NCBI GenBank assembly: GCA_013433145.1
Contig: CM024173.1
Location: forward strand, 11,924,322-11,988,321
Source of the DNA: Ascaris suum
Taxonomy: Eukaryota; Nematoda; Chromadorea; Rhabditida; Ascarididae
Direction: 5' to 3'
Length of the DNA stretch: 64,000 nt
The notes beneath the pieces were generated by a model. That model searched no databases, was not told the origin of the DNA, and was given only the letters and a program-made list of their open reading frames with translations. Positions 11,173 to 28,773 of this stretch are shown here, in pieces; positions within the stretch are counted from its first letter, which is position 1; the number at the start of each line of letters is the position of its first letter. Position numbers and translations under genes: made by a program.

Positions 11173-14100
11173 TTATACCATTGAAATCGTTACATTAATG
11201 CCGAGATTGCCATTTTCTGCAAATAGCTGTGCGGTCTGTGTATCGAAAGCCATACAATCGGATAATGAGATGGCATGGGCCACACCTTCATGAATACTTC
11301 GTGGCGCTGCTTCCCAGCTAAATCTTCGTCGGTGGGTGGCCAGCTCTAACCTGCAATCAATGTTTCCTGCATACTCGGAGTCTGACTTAGTGAGATGCAA
11401 TCGATTTTCCAATGATGCCCCTTGATAGTAAACCGTCGATTCAAATGATGGAACTAAATAAAGGAAGACATTATAAATGCAACAGCGGGGTGTGGGGGGG
11501 GGGGCAGTGAGGAGCGGCGAAGAAGAGGCAGAACGACGCTCTCCATTTTCCCCCGAGCGATTTGGTAATTGTTACCGTCTTTACGTGAAAGGTGTTATAC
11601 CTATACTCCCTAAAGAGCAAACACCAACCGTACATTGCACCTGTAGTCCCCTATATCCTCTCATAGCCGAGTTGTAATCTACTTAATGACCTGTGGATCG
11701 GAACATATCTACGATAAGCATCATAAAATTAACAAAAGACAGAAAGAGTTCGACAAAGCTTAGGCTTAAAACTTAGGCTGAATGCGAAAGCATACACATC
11801 ACCGACCATAGCAAACTAAGGACGATTCGTTTTTGCAACCTATATCGCAATTTTTCCATTCCGTCCTACGATAACTTCGACTAACCGCGCTTACGCTTCA
11901 TCGCACTTACATGTGAACCATATGTCAATCATCATTTTTTAATATATGATGATTGCCACATGGTTTATGCGGAAGTGAGTTGCTTTCTTTATCGTCCATA
12001 ATAAATTTTTTTCACCGTCTGTTACTAAGTTTGTTTCTTTATCGGTTTCTTTACCATCCATTGCCATTTTGTTTCTTTACCGCCTATCACCAAGTTTGCT
12101 TTTTACCGTCCGTTGCCATGTTTTTTTTTCTTTATCGTCTGCTACCTCAAAAGTGATCACATCGAAGTAAAAAATGGCTTCAAAAAAATAAACCTCTTAC
12201 AATTTTAACTTCCGCTAAAGTCGAATTACGGATGCGACCAAGAAAACGCAATTTTGTCGATGCAATCATGCGAGCAGCTGACATATGCGCCGTGCAATAG
12301 GAATCTAGTATCTGTGGATCATCAGCTGCGTTTATACTTATTCACACATTATACTAGTCGTATTGCATACGTGCATGCTTATATACGTTGTCATTCCGGA
12401 GGATTACCTGTGAAGTCACACCTGAAGCCATCAAAAAACACTTGCTCACCTGTACATGAAATTTTCCGACTCTTTTTTAGCGCCAATGAGTTGAACAACT
12501 GCATAGAACATTTGATTACCGTCTTGGAACTTCTCTTGTTTTTCAAGTACGAGCATGAAATGATAGCCGAAACATGATTGCATCATTACCCAATCCACTG
12601 CACCGGGAAGATTGATATCAGTGGCCAGAAAAACGATATCTTCTCCTGCAATCACTACAGTTAATATAAACTTTTTCTATGCTCGCATCCATTTGCTATG
12701 CAATTCTCAGATTCAACATCAATGAATCGGAAATCAATCTGCACAGCCTGGACACAGCGCTAATTAAGATCAAGTTGAATCCAAGAAATGAACTCTTCCC
12801 TCGATTACGCAAACCTAATCCTATCAATATGCGCATTCAAATCCAGAAAAGTTTTCGAATCCATACCCCTGCACAGAATTCTTACATTTGAAAGAAATTC
12901 ACATATTTACATATAGAACTTAAAAAGATTTGCCATCTCTACTTATTTTCGTGTGAATTATGTTGAAGCCATCCTCAATGTTCAATGATTATAAACATGT
13001 CAGATTTCGATGCTGAACTTCATGGATCAAAGATAAATGATACAAATATGTACATATGTATGTAAATGGAAATAAATGAATGAATAAATGAATAAATAAA
13101 TAAACAAATAAGCCAATAAATAATAAATGAATAACAAATAAATGAATAAACAGACTTATATTTATTCATTTATTTGCCGATTACATATGAAAAAAAACAA
13201 CAAGTGCATAAAGATCAGTTCCCATTGTGCAAGAAATAATAAAGATACACAATCGTTGCTGTTGTTTCTTTAAATCTTTCGGCAAAATAAGCGCATTCAT
13301 TGACGTCTTTTCCTGCAGCGTAAACAATTTTGCATATTCATAGAACCAATTTTCGACGCATAATGCTTTTTAAAATTCCATAAATATTTCCACTTTTTAT
13401 TTGATGAGCACAGATCAGCTTGATCATGGAGAATAAACTGATGCGGTAAAAGGTCAGCAGTGACCATGCCAAGGTAACCGAATGCCTCACCTTGCAAAGT
13501 TGTGATAGATTTATGTACCTTCATGAGATGTCCCATCACCTCCGACAGACTACCCTGCCATTTGCAAGATGCGCCTGGACAAGGACAACAATACGGCCTG
13601 AAATAGAATTCTCGTAAGAAATACCTTTCGGTGGACTAGAAGCCATCATGCACTCCCCAAACAACATCTCATAACATTTTACACTGCCTACAAGTTCTAA
13701 ACAGTTGAAAAAACTTCTAAATTTTAAAAAGTAATGCAATTTAACAACAGTTATCGCCTATAAAAAGTGCCATTTTATGCACCGTTTATTTCTTATATGA
13801 AAACGAAGCTCGTCGTCACTCAGCAAGCCTTGACACCTCCTATAACTCTGTTTATTTGGCAGTTTTAGTCAGCGAACAACAAAGCCAAAGCATAAAATTT
13901 CCACCATAAATCAACATCACTGTGGATTCATAAAACCAAACTTCTTCCTGAATGACAATTTTCTAACAAGTTCAGGAGGTTAAAGGCAACAAAAACTCAT
14001 TTCCTCAATCGTTCAGCTATGGATTACAAAACGAATTCATTGCTAAGGATTTCTGGATGCAAGGCGATCGCTGCGGAACAAAACTATGCTAAACCTTGTT

Positions 14101-16856
14101 ATGCTAGCTTTTCGAGCATTATACTAATAACTCGCAACGATGGATCTCAGCACGAAAAAAAATTTTTTTGTAGTCTTTTCTGCTCTTACCCCATAAATAT
14201 TTGAACCATTCGAACTCTATGCTTACCAATGGTATAAGTGAAAATCCAACTAAACATGGGTTAAATTTTCCATGCGGATACCCGCTGGACTCCGTTTAGT
14301 GATAAACAATGCGGAAACAATGTTACCTAAGCATTAATTGAATCAAACACTGCATGAAACAAGAACTGAAGAAGAGGAGCCACATAAAATACCAACCGAT
14401 ATTCACAAACTTCCTCATGCTCCACTTTCTCAACGTGCGAGAATGTTAACGGACATCCCGAACTGGAGAACTTACAAGGGAACATCACCGTATTTGCGAT
14501 CTTCTCGAGTACTAAATTCCGGACACTAGCTGAAAATATATGAAATATTATGTACTCACAGAATAGAACCGGAATTGATTAGTATGATCGATACAATTTT
14601 GATTTTATACGTGCGTTTAAACTTTACATCTAAGCTTATCATTTAACCTTTTTTCATTGAACCTAAAATCGCAGATAACCCTAAATAAACACAATCCTTA
14701 TATCACTTAAAGAAAAAAGAACAAACAAACAATGGGGGCTTGAGAACGAATCCATACTCTAGAGCAGCATCGCTCTTGTCGCATTTTTTGAAAATAACAT
14801 TTTTTTTCACCTATTTTTTCTGCTGCTCTGATCTTGGCCTCTTCCCTACCCATCGATAATACAAAGCCGTCAAATTCCTCCCTTGCATACTCTCCCCCGC
14901 AACAAAAAAGACCTTCCCATATTAGTTTCCAATTTGCAAACTTTAAAAAACAAATTTCGAATTTGCTGACTTCAAAAATCTCTACCGTCAATAATTATCT
15001 CTTAGCTAAAAATATACCTTATCACAGTTACTTCAACCCCCCCCCCAAACCCACTATGAGTATATCTCGATTTAAAAAAAAAGAATAAAATATTAACCTA
15101 TACTGATCTACCAATTAATCTTCTTTCCGTGAAAAAAGATGAGAAAAGTGAACGTACGGACTGGTCCTCTGCATGTGGGACAACACGTCAGCTTAGGTCG
15201 GCAATTGCCACAAACAAGATGACCACTCTGGCATTGCAGATAGGGTGGCATCATATAGTCCATACACACCGGACATTCAAATGCCGATAGCACCTGAAAG
15301 GTAATAAATCCTTTTGCTCTTACTGTTGAGTATAAAATATCACACGTATTACTTGGTATGCATCAACACCTACACATAACAACAAGATGCCAGCATCTTT
15401 AAGACACACTAATTTATGGTGAACGAAATCTTCAGGTTTTACGCCTTCAACTTTTAAGCATTTTCCGGACTGCAAACAACAAACTTAAGCCGCAAAATCT
15501 GCGAAGTAAATGAATTTTATGGACACAATGCAGTAATTATTCAAAATTTTGAATAATATGAGTCAAAATTTTCCTCACTCCCCTTCCGCTCCTTTGCAAT
15601 TGTCCATACAAATGCAACTGTTCTAAGGCTTTCTGTAAGAAATATATCGCAAGAATAAAAGCCAACAAAACTTGCCACACATAACAGTTGCAATATTTCA
15701 ATCTTACCTCTGGATTGGCATTGTGGGTGATCGATTGAGGGGTCGCCACTGCAAATTGAGGTGCAACGCTCTGCGTAGTTACCGGACCCGAAACTGAACC
15801 TAAACATGAGTATTACTAAAACGATGTCGAACACATTTCCACAGAAGGAGAGGGTTGAAGTGAGATGGAGGGTGACAGGAAAAAGAGGGAGGGATGGGGT
15901 GAACAGCAAACCCTTCCATCTAATGAACGTTTCCCATTCCATGTGCTTGCAACGAATAAATTTGGGGGCCGCAAAAATCTGCAAGAATTATACGCAGAGA
16001 AATGAAAGAAACAAAAGAACCTAGTTTAAAAAAAAATTTGTGCTGTATCTGTTGTTATACTTTGGTTAGTTAAATAATAAAATAAGAGATTCAAAACTAC
16101 ACCAATAGATCGGTGGAATGGCACTGCTCGGCGTTCACTAAACCAACCAAGCCTAACAGTAAAACTATTTTGCTTTAAAACTTAATTCACCTTCCCATAC
16201 ACAGTTTTCGTTTCTTTCTACGAATTAACAGTGATCTCTTCAACTATTTCATGGATCCATATTGTATGAACAATAGAGGTTGACGAGCGATTTTTTTTTG
16301 CAGACTAATCCCAGCGCCATAAAAAAAAATAGCTGGAGCCTCAGGATAATGCGAGAAAATTTCTTTCAAAATAAAATTCGCTGAAAACTAAAACTTGCTG
16401 AAAACTATTAAGCATATTTAGCGTAATATTCTTTTCAAAATCTTTTCATTATCAGCTTTCGATGTCATCTGTGGCTCATTGAACGCATCCGACGTTGAAA
16501 CGTTCAATCTTCTTTTTACTTCCCCTTTTAAGCTTTGTTCACTAATCAACGTTTTCAACACTCAAGTCACAACCATTTCTTTATCGATTGATGAAAAATC
16601 GATCCGCAAAAGAATTAGTCGGTGCCATGCATTAACAGAGAAATTCACCACAAATAGACGATGTCATTTATGAATCCTCCCCTTCATTTCTTATAAACGA
16701 CATTCATAAACAATAACTGATACTTTCACACTAGAACTTCCCACTAATAAATCTTAAGCAACTAAACCATATACTCCTGAAACGATTCGAAATTTCCAAA
16801 TACACAAAAATCACCCGACATGCATTGTTTCGTCTGTTCCAAGAATCCCACTACTG

Positions 16857-16941
<85 letters not shown>

Positions 16942-18360
16942 AGTAACCACTTCAAAAATTCCTACACGAAACTAAATTAAACCACCTTACATACTGCAAA
17001 TGACTCATCTGAAACCTACTTTTTAAAAACCTATGGCAAATCTTACCTCCGACCACTACCTTCTATAGAGACCGCGCTCTAAGCGGGTGCCAGTGAAGAT
17101 GGAAATTCATTGGTTCTCAATAAAGCTATAAAAATCCAACTTCGTCGATTAATCACACAATTCATGAACATTCACTCGGCTGTCACCTTACTTCGTCATT
17201 AAACCAAAGGAAATATTACTTTATTAAGAAGTAAATAAAATTATTGCAGGTAATTCAATTTTTCTAAAGTCCAAAACTATGAAAAACCTTTGAAAGACAA
17301 AAAATTTAGACCACCAACGACGCCTAAAACCTCAGCATTTTCAAAGAACGTGATTTCATCACCTACCTATATGAAGACCCAATCTGTGAATATAATATTG
17401 AAGATTCCAAAGGAAACAAAAAAGATCTCATTCCGGTCAATGATTTGATCTTACAGGAGATCAATTCCGGCATACTCAAGCCAATGGAATTTAAGCGCGA
17501 TCAGCGCACTTCCAAAACTTATTTGCCAACAGAGTTAAATCCACCCTCCTCCTCCCCCTCCTCAACCGGTGATCTATTTTACTAATACGTCATATTCAGT
17601 GACTCGAGACCATCTGTGCAAGGTTAAGTTCCTGGTTCGTCAAAAACGTTCTTCCCCAGTACTTGGTCCCGCAACTGCACATACAGTCAAAGCAGTGCCC
17701 CCCCCCCCCCCTCCTACGTGGTACGATTCCTCCAACATATCGTTGCGGCAAATATTTTTGTTTGCCCCTGCAGAAAGTGTTTCATAAAACATTCATTTTT
17801 AACATAACCCTAGTCCGAAGTCCTAAATAAATTTTTTGGTGGTAATAACACAACGATGTCAATGATGATGGATAGATGCTTTCAATTCGAGGTGGCGAAT
17901 AAACTGAGTGACCGCCTATATGCAGGCAAGTTCGAAGTAATGTGGTCGACATTGAGATTTAAAGATGTGCCATCTTAGGGATTTAACTCCAAAGTAAAAA
18001 AAAAAAAATTGACTTTCATGTTGGTTTGTAGAAGTCAAACAGAGAAGGATTCTCTTTGAATATTTCAATGGAATTTATTCTGCCGCTTAGTTATTTGCAT
18101 AGCAAATCTTACAAAAGCAATTGATCGCTGAGAGTGGTGTCATTTCCGGGAATCTTCGCACAAACACCGCATTTTTATGCGAGATAATAGACTCTGATGC
18201 TACAAAAACAACGCAAAGACTAACTGGCTGGAGTAGATCCCTGTACTCGACCGACGGTCTTCGGTTGTGGAGTGGCAACACCTTGCGCTGGGTTCATCTG
18301 ACCACTGATCGAATTTGGGGTCGAGCTCGCACTGCCGCTCGGTTTAAATTCTCCGCTCAT
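11173..18360 (-). CDS. siah-1: SIAH / seven-in-absentia type RING E3 ubiquitin ligase
   Basis: Six exons on the minus strand: 18360-18225, 15799-15708, 15293-15158, 14529-14397, 13597-13491, 12645-12450, 11350-11173 (the first two encode the N-terminal tail); phases match at every junction and give 325 aa. The RING (residues 83-117) is [11 protein letters not shown]...[11 protein letters not shown]...CCPTC. It is followed by the SIAH zinc fingers ([20 protein letters not shown]...HLMKVH) and the substrate-binding TRAF-like fold ([44 protein letters not shown]). The enzyme binds E2 through the RING and marks partners for the proteasome. The 76-residue tail before the RING, rich in Ser, Pro, Thr and Gln ([10 protein letters not shown] start), is longer than in human SIAH1 and less certain. 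An optional in-frame exon may lie at 15374-15469. Counting both tail exons there are seven coding exons. Confidence 0.95.
13069..13175. repeat. AAAT/GAAT low-complexity array with inverted tail
   Basis: In a SIAH intron, a run of AATAAATGAATAAAT-like words (13069-13152) is followed at once by TTTATTCATTTATTTG, its reverse complement. The pair could fold back. Confidence 0.6.
15374..15469 (-). CDS. siah-1: candidate optional cassette exon of SIAH
   Basis: Between the tail exon (ending 15708) and the RING exon (starting 15293) is a 96-base open segment starting [15 protein letters not shown]. It has a strong acceptor (TTTGTTGTTTGCAG) and a GTAGGT donor. It is phase 0 at both ends, as are the two flanking exons, so inclusion would add 32 residues just before the RING without changing frame. 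I know of no such segment in SIAH proteins. Whether it is used cannot be seen from DNA. Confidence 0.4.
16858..16939. repeat. (TA)n microsatellite, 82 bp
   Basis: Pure TA dinucleotide array in the first SIAH intron. The Ile-Tyr reading frames across it are artefacts. Confidence 0.97.
17337..17585 (+). pseudogene. open fragment antisense in SIAH intron 1, retroelement-like
   Basis: An 83-codon plus-strand frame starts [20 protein letters not shown] after an acceptor-like CTCAG and ends at a TAA. It contains [18 protein letters not shown], which recalls the stretch before the reverse transcriptase palm in Ty3/gypsy elements (a Gly-Ile/Val-Ile-x-Pro-hydrophobic pattern). The resemblance is short and tentative. 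No catalytic YxDD is nearby. The fragment is interrupted after Pro- and Ser-rich low-complexity codons. I read it as part of a decayed retroelement together with the pieces at 18720-19210. Confidence 0.3.
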
Positions 18361-18719
18361 TTCCTCGACCTCCGTTTTGATCAATTCCCCTGAGGGTGCA
18401 GGTTATCAGATTCAACACTGCAACGATCATCCGAATGACTTATAAATAAATAAATGCATAAAACACGAGAACGACGAAGTGATAAGCGTATTATGAAACT
18501 TTTAAATTGTAAAATGGGGTCAAAACCGGTGGACAGCCTTAACTATCCCCTTCGCCTCTTCTTTATTCTAATGGTCTTATTGATCGGAACAAACAAAGTT
18601 AAGGATCCGATCATGCAACAGCATACCGGAGCGTTATCGAACCCATTGACCGCTCTCATCTACACTAACTTTAAGCCTAAGTTTGCAGTAAGTGACAGCC
18701 TCCCATAGTAATCCAAAGT

Positions 18720-19210
18720 GATGCCCTTTCACGCGTCGACAACAGATCTATCGCTCTTCCCACTGTGAGTCAGCTCTTCCAGAATGCACAAAAAGCAGAT
18801 GACATTTCGGCCGAAAGTGAACAATCAATGAAAAAAAAAATCGATTTGACCGAGTCAGCACTAGACGGCAAAATGAAATATGGCGGTTATATATGAATTA
18901 TTTTGTCGGCAAATATACAGGTCAATATTTGGCCATTTTACACTCTATGATCCCCACCATGTGGTTGGATGAATATCAAATCGAACCGCTAAACAACTTT
19001 CAAACTCATTTTAAACAGCATCTCTAGTATCTTAATTTTTCCCATCCTATCCAAAAAAAAAGCGTATTTGCCACTCCATCGTATTGTACCTTGCATCGAC
19101 ATAACGACAAAGAAGCACATTTCCGACGGGTGCAGTTGACTCTCTTGAAAACGCTATCTAAGCGGTTGCGCAAAGTTTTCCGCATAAAACTTTCCTTATC
19201 AAGTCTATAA
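18720..19210 (+). mobile_element. decayed Ty3/gypsy-like pol fragment
   Basis: Three consecutive open pieces in different frames: 18720-18896 (59 codons, starts DALSRVDNRSIALPTVSQ), 18893-19027 (starts MNYFVGKYTGQYL, overlapping the first stop by ATGA) and 19046-19210 (starts PIQKKSVFATPS). DALSR is the hallmark after the RNase H domain in Ty3/gypsy polyproteins (usually ADALSR). The frames are broken by shifts and stops, so the copy is dead. No integrase HHCC or LTR pair was found. The preceding plus-strand frame 18454-18708 may be part of it. It lies immediately upstream of the SIAH first exon, on the opposite strand, and could overlap the SIAH promoter. Confidence 0.4.
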
Positions 19211-21289
19211 AATAGCGCATATTTCAGCTACATTAATAAAGGTTTTCAAGCATTTCCGTTCCACTTGAGGCAAATTTTCTAATGTCTAATATGCTAACAA
19301 CCCAAAGTCAGACTATCTATCTCAACACAACAGGTTTTCTACCAATTCCTTAAGGCTTTAAGAGTCATTCATTGATAATTTAACTGAACTGATGATATCG
19401 TACTTTATCATTAACTTTAGCGTCATACTTTATTCTTATGTGATGATTCCATCATACTCATGATGAAATACTATAAAGGTGAGTATATATAGATGGATTT
19501 TAATATGCAAATACGGCATATGCAAATATGCAAAATACTTAATTGGATGCAGTTAGAAAAACTTGATACATTATCGTTACTTACTTATTAACTGGACTAT
19601 CAGTATTTGTGGAAAAAAAAACCTTAAGAACCTCAAAGCATTACTTTTGAGGTGAGTTGGAGTTCAATTCTGAGATGTACGCATGTCACGAATAGGTTTA
19701 TTCTATGAAGCAAGTTGAGGTGAGTCAAACTCAATCGATCGACTTTCTTTTCCAAGCGGGATGCCATAGGGACCGGATTTACCTGTACTTTTGTGTGTCT
19801 ACCTTACAGGAAATTTCCTGAATATATTTTCAGGCGAATAAGGTGAACTAAAAGTGCTACAAAAATCTGGAAAAAAAAGAAATGATTAATCGATCATAGT
19901 ATATTTAGGCATTAATACTAAGAGAGTATTATCACTGAAAGAGTAATGATGTGAGCATATCTGCAATCACTAGAAGCGACACTCTTAGTCGTCTTTCTGG
20001 TAGTATGGACGAACATGAGGTCACTCTACCCTCAAGTGACTACCTACAACTGCGACATGAGATCACAGAACATGAGGTCGAACTTAAACTCGAACTACTA
20101 ACATCAATCCTATAGCGAGTTAAAAGTAAAGCCATATAGACCTAGTGCTAACGTTAACGCAACTGTTATTTCAAGTACGCTGACAAAGCCACTGACGGCA
20201 AAATCAATATTAGATGAAGCTGCCATAGCAGTAGTTCAAACATTCCAATGTTTCCTATCATAAACACTAAAGGTGGCGCAAAGGTACATATGCCTTGCTG
20301 AAAGAAAAAACGGAGTATTGAAATACACTCAAGCAGTAACTCAGTAAATAAACAGTAAGATAAACAGTAAGACACTGAAACACTCTCATATAAAAGCGTA
20401 ACGTTGAACACAACGAGCCGATGCTTCGCCGAACGGCGCTTTTGTCATGCAATCGAATTTTCAAGTGAATGCTGTAAAAGTTCTAGAGAAATGGGAGAAG
20501 CTATACACATGATCGCAGCTATATAATCCATTCAAGAGTCCATTTAAATTTTTCATTTATAGCAGCTAAAAAACTGCATAATTAACTACACTGAGGGATA
20601 TGTTTATTGTTGATATGCATTACTAATTGATGCTTATTAAATAGTTATACATACGAGCTGTAGTATTTTGATAAGGTGTATGGCTCTTTTTTTTTTACTT
20701 CCGTCTCTCCTCCTCTCCTCTCTCCTCTTGATCCGGACGGAAGTGATGGCTTCGATTTTAGATCACTTTATAAATTTTCACTAGGAAGGTTTCAGTTAGC
20801 CCGTAAAACATGCATACTTGATCGGGCCTTGCATGGCTTTCAATTCATGGTTGTTCGAATCGAGAAGATGATTATGACCATGAGCGAATTCAGACAATGA
20901 CTCAAATGTTCAAATATTTCGACGGCAAAGTTATATGAAACACCGATCGATAATCGTTACTTTTTTTTTTAAAGTAAACTGTTGAATGAATATTTATTTA
21001 TTCTAATGTAAGTGGATTATCTTTTGATATAAAATTTGATAGGTTATTTCGAGGTTGCTTTTGCATATATACTTCAACCATAATATATATCACAAAAAAT
21101 GTCGGAAAACTCATTCGTAGGTCGTTTAACTCGTTGCTTTTCCTTGCGTTTCCCTCTTTACCGAAGAAACCTAGAGGTGTCATGATTTGGCGCATTTGGC
21201 ATGCTCGATCGCTCTATTCAGCCCACTACTTTCCTTTCTCCTCTTCTCTATTTTTATATCATATTTCCACCTTTAAATAACTTATTCAT

Positions 21290-21417
21290 AGAGGGAATTT
21301 TTCCCCGGTTTTTTTCCCAATTTCCCAATTTTTCCCAATAGTTTTGGAAGTTTTCCCAATAGTTTTGGAAGTTTAGAGGGAATTTTTTCCCAATTTTTCC
21401 CAATAGTTTTGGAAGAT
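21290..21417. repeat. imperfect tandem repeats (CCCAATAGTTTTGGAAG units)
   Basis: TTTTCCCAATAGTTTTGGAAG occurs three times within 130 bases, with AGAGGGAATTTTT framing two of the copies, forming a small nested tandem array. Confidence 0.8.
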
Positions 21418-23093
21418 AGATCAAGATCAATAAGGTATTGAAGCTTTTACTTGATAGACACCTCCCATTCTACTAATTTCAATGTTTGTTTTAGAAAATT
21501 TCCCGAATTATGATTTTCATTGATCGGTTAGATTCAATCGTACAGTTTACATCGACTCTTGCTTAAGTATTTCAGAAAATTGATCATAATATGGTGTTCT
21601 ATAATGCTAAAACATATGCTATGCTAGCGGAAATACTAGAGGAATTAAATTTTCTCATCAATTTCTCCGCACATATATTTCCTTAGTGAAATTTTGTAAT
21701 ATACATTATGATTGAAGTATCAATTCGTTAGTGAAAAGTATGAAGCCAACAATAATGTGTGATTGAAAAAAAAAAAATCGCATCAGCACTATTGAAATAA
21801 GGATTTCTTCTCTAAACAATTATTTGAAATGGTTAATTATATCTTCCGCTCCGTTCAACATTAATGCTTGAAGCATTTTTGTCACTATACATCATGAAAG
21901 GTTGCATCGCCGTTCACCACGACAAATTAGAGCGATTATATTTGAATTGCATATAATTGAACCGGATATTGCTCACTGATATACACATCAATTACTACGT
22001 AATTATGCATTTATGAACAAGTCATCAGCTTTATGAGTTGTCTAGGCGTTGCGTACTGTATCAGAGTTATTCGATCGCAAAAGACCGTATTATGATGCAA
22101 GCATATCTATCGTAATCGTCAAGTAGCCCACGTTCCTATACTGTGATAATGTGCTCCCACGAACAGTATTGTATGATGTTCAGAGTGGCGCGTAAGAGTG
22201 CTTCCCGAACATCGCATAGGATCAGCCAAGCAACATGAAATCGCAGTTGATGGCTAGATGATCACAGAAGTATCCAAAGATAAGACTGGCGCATTTTCAC
22301 CGAGATTGCATATTCGTGTATTGCTTATCACATCCTTTTAGCGAAGGATGCCAGTATTGCTCATCAAATCCTTAACGAGACGATATCGTTTTACCTAGGC
22401 GTTATAGGAATGGAGACTTATAGATAATCGCATGCAATATTAACAAAGAATTACTGAATTAAATCATTAAAATTTGAAGAGGAAGCCATCTAGTGTTAAC
22501 CTGCTCTGCGTTTTGGGATTAGATTCATGATTTATGGAGTTATAATCAGTTTGCTTCTCTCTTATCTTCCATATGAACTTGATAAGGAGCGCTTATCATA
22601 AATTTGCTAATAGGATGAAGAGTTGATCTTTTCTAAAAGAATGCCGCATAAGTTGAGAGGAATAATTTAGAAAGAAGTAATTTAACATTAAAAGATGAAA
22701 ATATTCTTTATATGGGTTATCGTTAAGAAATGCAGATATAATAAAAAGCATCTGCACTTAATAATTTTATTCAAAATGATCCTTGAAATTATTGAATTAA
22801 AATGAAACAACGCCACATTTATGTCTATTCTATGAGACATTTTGTTTAGTTATTTTATCCTTACAGTTTTTGGGAACATTTTATAGTCGCCTGTTGAAAA
22901 AAAAAGGGCTGACATAACTTTCACTTCTGCAATTTATATATGAATAATGTCCTTTAATATTTTCTAATCAACCATTCGATAAGCTCTTTGAATTCTTTTC
23001 TTTCTTTATTGAAATTAAAAAATTGGTAATCTTTTTTTTTGTTTAAGTAGGATTTAACCTGATCATCCCCTTTGTTTAAGCAGAACTTAATCA

Positions 23094-23202
<109 letters not shown>

Positions 23203-23734
23203 TATACTTACGAAAGCTCTGTATAAAACCTCTGTGGACCGTCTTAAGAAATTGTATCATTCACTAGGTGAATGCTTACGAGCATATTGAATTCGAATGT
23301 TAAACACAAAGAACTTTAAAGTTGCCGAAGAATCGCCTTTACTGAAGACATTGGAAATATGGAGGATCTGCGCCGCAGGCTTAATCCTGGAATCAGATCC
23401 TAATATATGTGGACCGACGCCGACATCATTACTAGGTTAAGTCATAGAATAAATTACAAAATATAATATTTTCTACTTTTTTTTTGCGTGATCTGTTATC
23501 ATACGGATCAATGATCCAAAACGTCAGTCATTTTAATGCACGTATTGATCATTTTTTGCATAATAAATTTCTTTCTTGGAAGTGATCACTGAAGTGATAG
23601 TGTTATATCTCGATATCATACGAAAAGTTTGATAGATTTTTAAGAGTTGAACACGTCATACTCATTAAATGCTACATTGCAGCTCTGCTATTATCTTACT
23701 TTGCATTAAAGTACCACAGTTTATATATTAGTCA

Positions 23735-23740
23735 TTTATT
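23735..23740 (-). terminator. GCAT: likely GCAT poly(A) signal (AATAAA)
   Basis: AATAAA on the minus strand begins about 26 bases after the GCAT stop codon, which would give a very short 3' untranslated region, as is common in nematodes. Confidence 0.55.
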
Positions 23741-23765
23741 CAGATGATGTGGTTTTGTTGTTTTT

Positions 23766-28773
<5,008 letters not shown>

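Noticed and set aside
12254..12577. 107-codon plus-strand frame
   Set aside because: It is the antisense shadow of the SIAH exon at 12450-12645.
13069..13175. CRISPR-like array
   Set aside because: The short AAAT/GAAT words are contiguous low-complexity sequence without spacers; no other direct-repeat and spacer pattern was seen.
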